64,000 bases of DNA, taken from Bradyrhizobium liaoningense. GTDB lineage: Bacteria; Pseudomonadota; Alphaproteobacteria; Rhizobiales; Xanthobacteraceae. The stretch spans positions 26,615-90,614 of the forward strand of contig NZ_JAFCJM010000029.1 in the NCBI RefSeq assembly GCF_018130955.1, read 5' to 3'. How positions within the stretch are numbered: position 1 is the first letter of the stretch; every line of letters begins with the position of its first letter. The position numbers and the translations under genes were made by a program. The notes below the pieces were generated by a model, which was not told where the DNA came from, did no database searches, and saw only the letters and a list, made by a program, of their open reading frames with translations. This document shows positions 62,314 through 64,000 of the stretch, in pieces.

Positions 62314-62382
62314 GAGCATGATCCGGAGCCGGAAGGCCGCGTTAGCGCAAAGTGTGCAGCGGTTTTCCGAAAGATCATGCTC
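62314..62382. repeat. Dispersed palindromic repeat (GAGCATGRTC family), copy 2
   Basis: GAGCATGATC / GATCATGCTC arms and the AAGTGTGCAGCGGTTTTCCG core shared with 42489-42537, plus an internal extra segment of about 20 bp (GCCGGAAGGCCGCGTTAGCG region). It lies just upstream of the DUF2336 gene in a 393-bp gap that otherwise shows only copy 2 of the other repeat family. Confidence 0.78.
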
Positions 62383-62441
62383 AAACAAAGAGTCGAAGCG
62401 CGAACTCATCGCGCTTTGGGCGCAAATTGGGGTTTTACGTC

Positions 62442-63566
62442 ATGGATGGAGCGAAATCGCTTCTGCAGGATCTGGACGACGCGATCGCGCGCGGCACCGA
62501 TGAGAGCCGCGCGCGCGCGTTGTGGCACGCGACCGACCTGTTGATCACCGGCCGCTACAGCGACGACGAGATCTCTACCTTCGGCGAGGTGATCGGCAAG
62601 CTCGCCGACGAGATCGAGGTCGCCGCACGCGCGCAGCTCTCGGAGCTGATGGCGGCCTGCGACCATGCACCGCTCAGCGTGATCCACCAGCTCGCCTTCG
62701 ACGACGAGATCGAGGTCGCGGGTCCCGTGCTGCGCGAGTCGACTCGTCTCGACGAGCAGACGCTGGTCGAGAACGCAAAGACCAAGGGCCAGTCGCATCT
62801 GCTCGCGATCTCGCAGCGCAAGTCGATCGGCGAAGCCGTGACCGACGTGCTGGTCAAGCGCGGCAACAAGGAGGTCGTGACCTCCGTGGTCAAGAACGAG
62901 GGCGCGCGCTTCTCCGGCTCGGGCCTGTTGCACATGGTGCGGCGCGCCGAGGGCGACTCGATTCTGGCCGAGCAGCTCGGCCTGCGCAAGGACGTGCCCC
63001 GCCACGTCTTCCAGCAGCTCATCGCCAAGGCGTCGGAGGATGTTCGCCGCCGGCTCGAAAGCGAGCGCCCCGAGATGGTGACGCAGATCTCCAGCTCGGT
63101 CACCGACGTCACCGGCGACCTGCAGTCCAAATTCGGCCCGTCCTCGCGGACCTATTTCGTCGCCAAGCGCGTGGTGACGACGCAGCACCGGCAGGGCAAC
63201 CTCAACCAGGATTCGATTTCCAACTATGCGCGCCAGCACCGCTTCGACGAGGTGCAGATCGGCCTGTCGCTGCTTTCGGCGCTGCCGGTCGACGTGATCG
63301 AGCGCGCGCTGATGGACCGCAACCGCGAGATGCTCCTGGTGCTGTGCAAGGCACTGGGCTTCTCCTGGGATACGACCATGTCGCTGTTGTTCCTCGGCGC
63401 CAAGGATCACCTGATCACGGCGCGGGAGCTGAAGGACAATGAGCGCGACTTCGACCGCCTCAAGGTCGAGACGTCGCGCAGCATCTTGAAGTTCTACCAG
63501 TCGCGCAAGAACAGCGCGGCGGCCGATCAGCCCGCGGGCCGCCAGGCCGAAATGCAGATGCACTGA
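62442..63566 (+). CDS. DUF2336 domain-containing protein
   Basis: A 374-aa soluble helical protein of the DUF2336 family, common in alphaproteobacteria. The N-terminus is MDGAKSLLQDLDDAIARGTDE; the family core includes VIGKLADEIEVAARAQLSELMA, HQLAFDDEIEVAGPVLRES and LLAISQRKSIGEAVTDVLVKRG. In some relatives the fold resembles HEAT-like repeats. The ATG at 62442 was chosen because earlier starts lie in the palindromic repeat. A small gene follows 21 bp later. Function unknown. Confidence 0.85.
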   Translation: MDGAKSLLQDLDDAIARGTDESRARALWHATDLLITGRYSDDEISTFGEVIGKLADEIEVAARAQLSELMAACDHAPLSVIHQLAFDDEIEVAGPVLRESTRLDEQTLVENAKTKGQSHLLAISQRKSIGEAVTDVLVKRGNKEVVTSVVKNEGARFSGSGLLHMVRRAEGDSILAEQLGLRKDVPRHVFQQLIAKASEDVRRRLESERPEMVTQISSSVTDVTGDLQSKFGPSSRTYFVAKRVVTTQHRQGNLNQDSISNYARQHRFDEVQIGLSLLSALPVDVIERALMDRNREMLLVLCKALGFSWDTTMSLLFLGAKDHLITARELKDNERDFDRLKVETSRSILKFYQSRKNSAAADQPAGRQAEMQMH

Positions 63567-63587
63567 GCTGGAAGGGGAGTATTTGTC

Positions 63588-63827
63588 ATGTTGCCTCAAT
63601 TCGGCACCGCAATTCGCAAGAACCTCAACAAGGGCGTCAGCGCTGATGCCGCCGGCAGCACGCCGGACAAGGCCTCGGTGGATGCCGCCTGGCTCGTGCT
63701 GGAAGCCGCCAACGATCTCGGCGACCAGGTCGCGATCGACGCCTGCCGCCGCGTCATCGACGCCGAGCTTAACGGCACGGTGGCCGGGCGGGCCGACCTC
63801 GATCTGGTGCTGGATTATTTCCGCTGA
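63588..63827 (+). CDS. Small hypothetical protein
   Basis: A 79-aa protein following the DUF2336 gene, with GGAAGGGGAG before its ATG. It is helical and soluble (ASVDAAWLVLEAANDLGDQVAIDACRRVIDAE). Probably co-transcribed with DUF2336. I do not recognise a function. Confidence 0.7.
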   Translation: MLPQFGTAIRKNLNKGVSADAAGSTPDKASVDAAWLVLEAANDLGDQVAIDACRRVIDAELNGTVAGRADLDLVLDYFR

Positions 63828-63851
63828 GCGCTTTGGGCACCTGGGCCAAGT

Positions 63852-63933
63852 AGCCCGGATGGAGCGCAGCGAAATCCGGGATCCCTCCCGCGGGTGAGAC
63901 CTGTCCCGGATTTCGCTGCGCTCCATCCGGGCT
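63852..63933. repeat. Large perfect inverted repeat
   Basis: Two exact 30-bp arms (63852-63881, 63904-63933) around a 22-bp loop, starting AGCCCGGATGGAGCGCAGCG. It follows the small gene by 24 bp and could fold into a very stable hairpin, acting as a terminator or as a dispersed palindromic unit. The last 67 bp of the window show nothing. Confidence 0.8.
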
Positions 63934-64000
63934 TCTGTAACGGGCCTTGGTTAGTCAATCCCTTTTTGCGTCATCCTCTCGCCGGGTACTTGCTTCTGTA

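Noticed and set aside
1..64000. tRNA, rRNA, CRISPR, complete insertion sequence or prophage
   Set aside because: None could be recognised by reading both strands; no transposase, integrase or phage structural motif was found.

Overview
The window looks like chromosomal DNA of a Bradyrhizobium-like alphaproteobacterium (Nitrobacteraceae). It is GC-rich with long antisense shadow frames. Its genes are of the kind such genomes carry: branched-chain-amino-acid-type ABC importers, DUF2336, AsmA, Spy/CpxP-like and DUF1328 proteins, a zinc-ribbon cyclase/ATPase and GGDEF-EAL proteins. Short palindromic intergenic repeats recur. This assignment comes from reading the sequence, not from a search. I saw no rRNA, tRNA, CRISPR array, intact insertion sequence or prophage.

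1-13.1 kb is a catabolic block. A tartrate/D-malate-type dehydrogenase (cut by the window edge), an MFS carrier and a divergent LysR gene come first. A VOC protein, a carboxymuconolactone-decarboxylase-like protein, a two-component flavin monooxygenase (hpaB/hpaC type), an IclR regulator, a complete five-gene ABC importer and a PNPOx-like protein follow. The same palindrome, GTTCGA-N3-TCGAAC, sits in front of hpaB and between the IclR gene and the ABC operon, so one IclR regulon for uptake and hydroxylation of an aromatic acid is the simplest reading.

13.2-19.7 kb is a type I secretion locus: a 951-aa RTX protein built from long repeated modules, its ABC exporter and its HlyD adaptor. 20.0-29.1 kb is mixed: aspartate dehydrogenase, a sorbosone-dehydrogenase-like protein, an unrecognised protein with a duplicated C-terminal domain, a PepSY-cytochrome b pair behind two Irr/ICE-like palindromes, an orphan Flp pilin, an ICMT-like methyltransferase, a sugar-nucleotide epimerase-like protein, an Mpo1-like protein and a coupled pair of envelope proteins.

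29.2-46.4 kb holds a UvrD/PcrA helicase with an in-frame palindromic element, DUF1328, a thioesterase, a D-lactate-dehydrogenase-like flavoprotein, a His/Gly-rich Spy-like protein, a SulP transporter, a caspase-like protein, a LysR/DoxX divergent pair, a likely TRAP-permease remnant, a 2-hydroxyacid dehydrogenase with an altered active-site motif, an orphan binding protein and a CHASE-GGDEF-EAL protein. 46.5-64 kb holds the cyclase/ATPase, an unknown-protein/methyltransferase pair, an MFS carrier, a serine hydrolase, a DosP-like GGDEF-EAL protein lacking the expected heme His, a TetR/P450 divergent pair, a large AsmA protein, DUF2336 and a small unknown protein.

No single locus is clearly a new system. 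The best leads are the shared IclR operators, the iron-type operators at 25.15 kb, the palindromic element inside uvrD and the two unrecognised protein groups at 22.7 and 50.3 kb.
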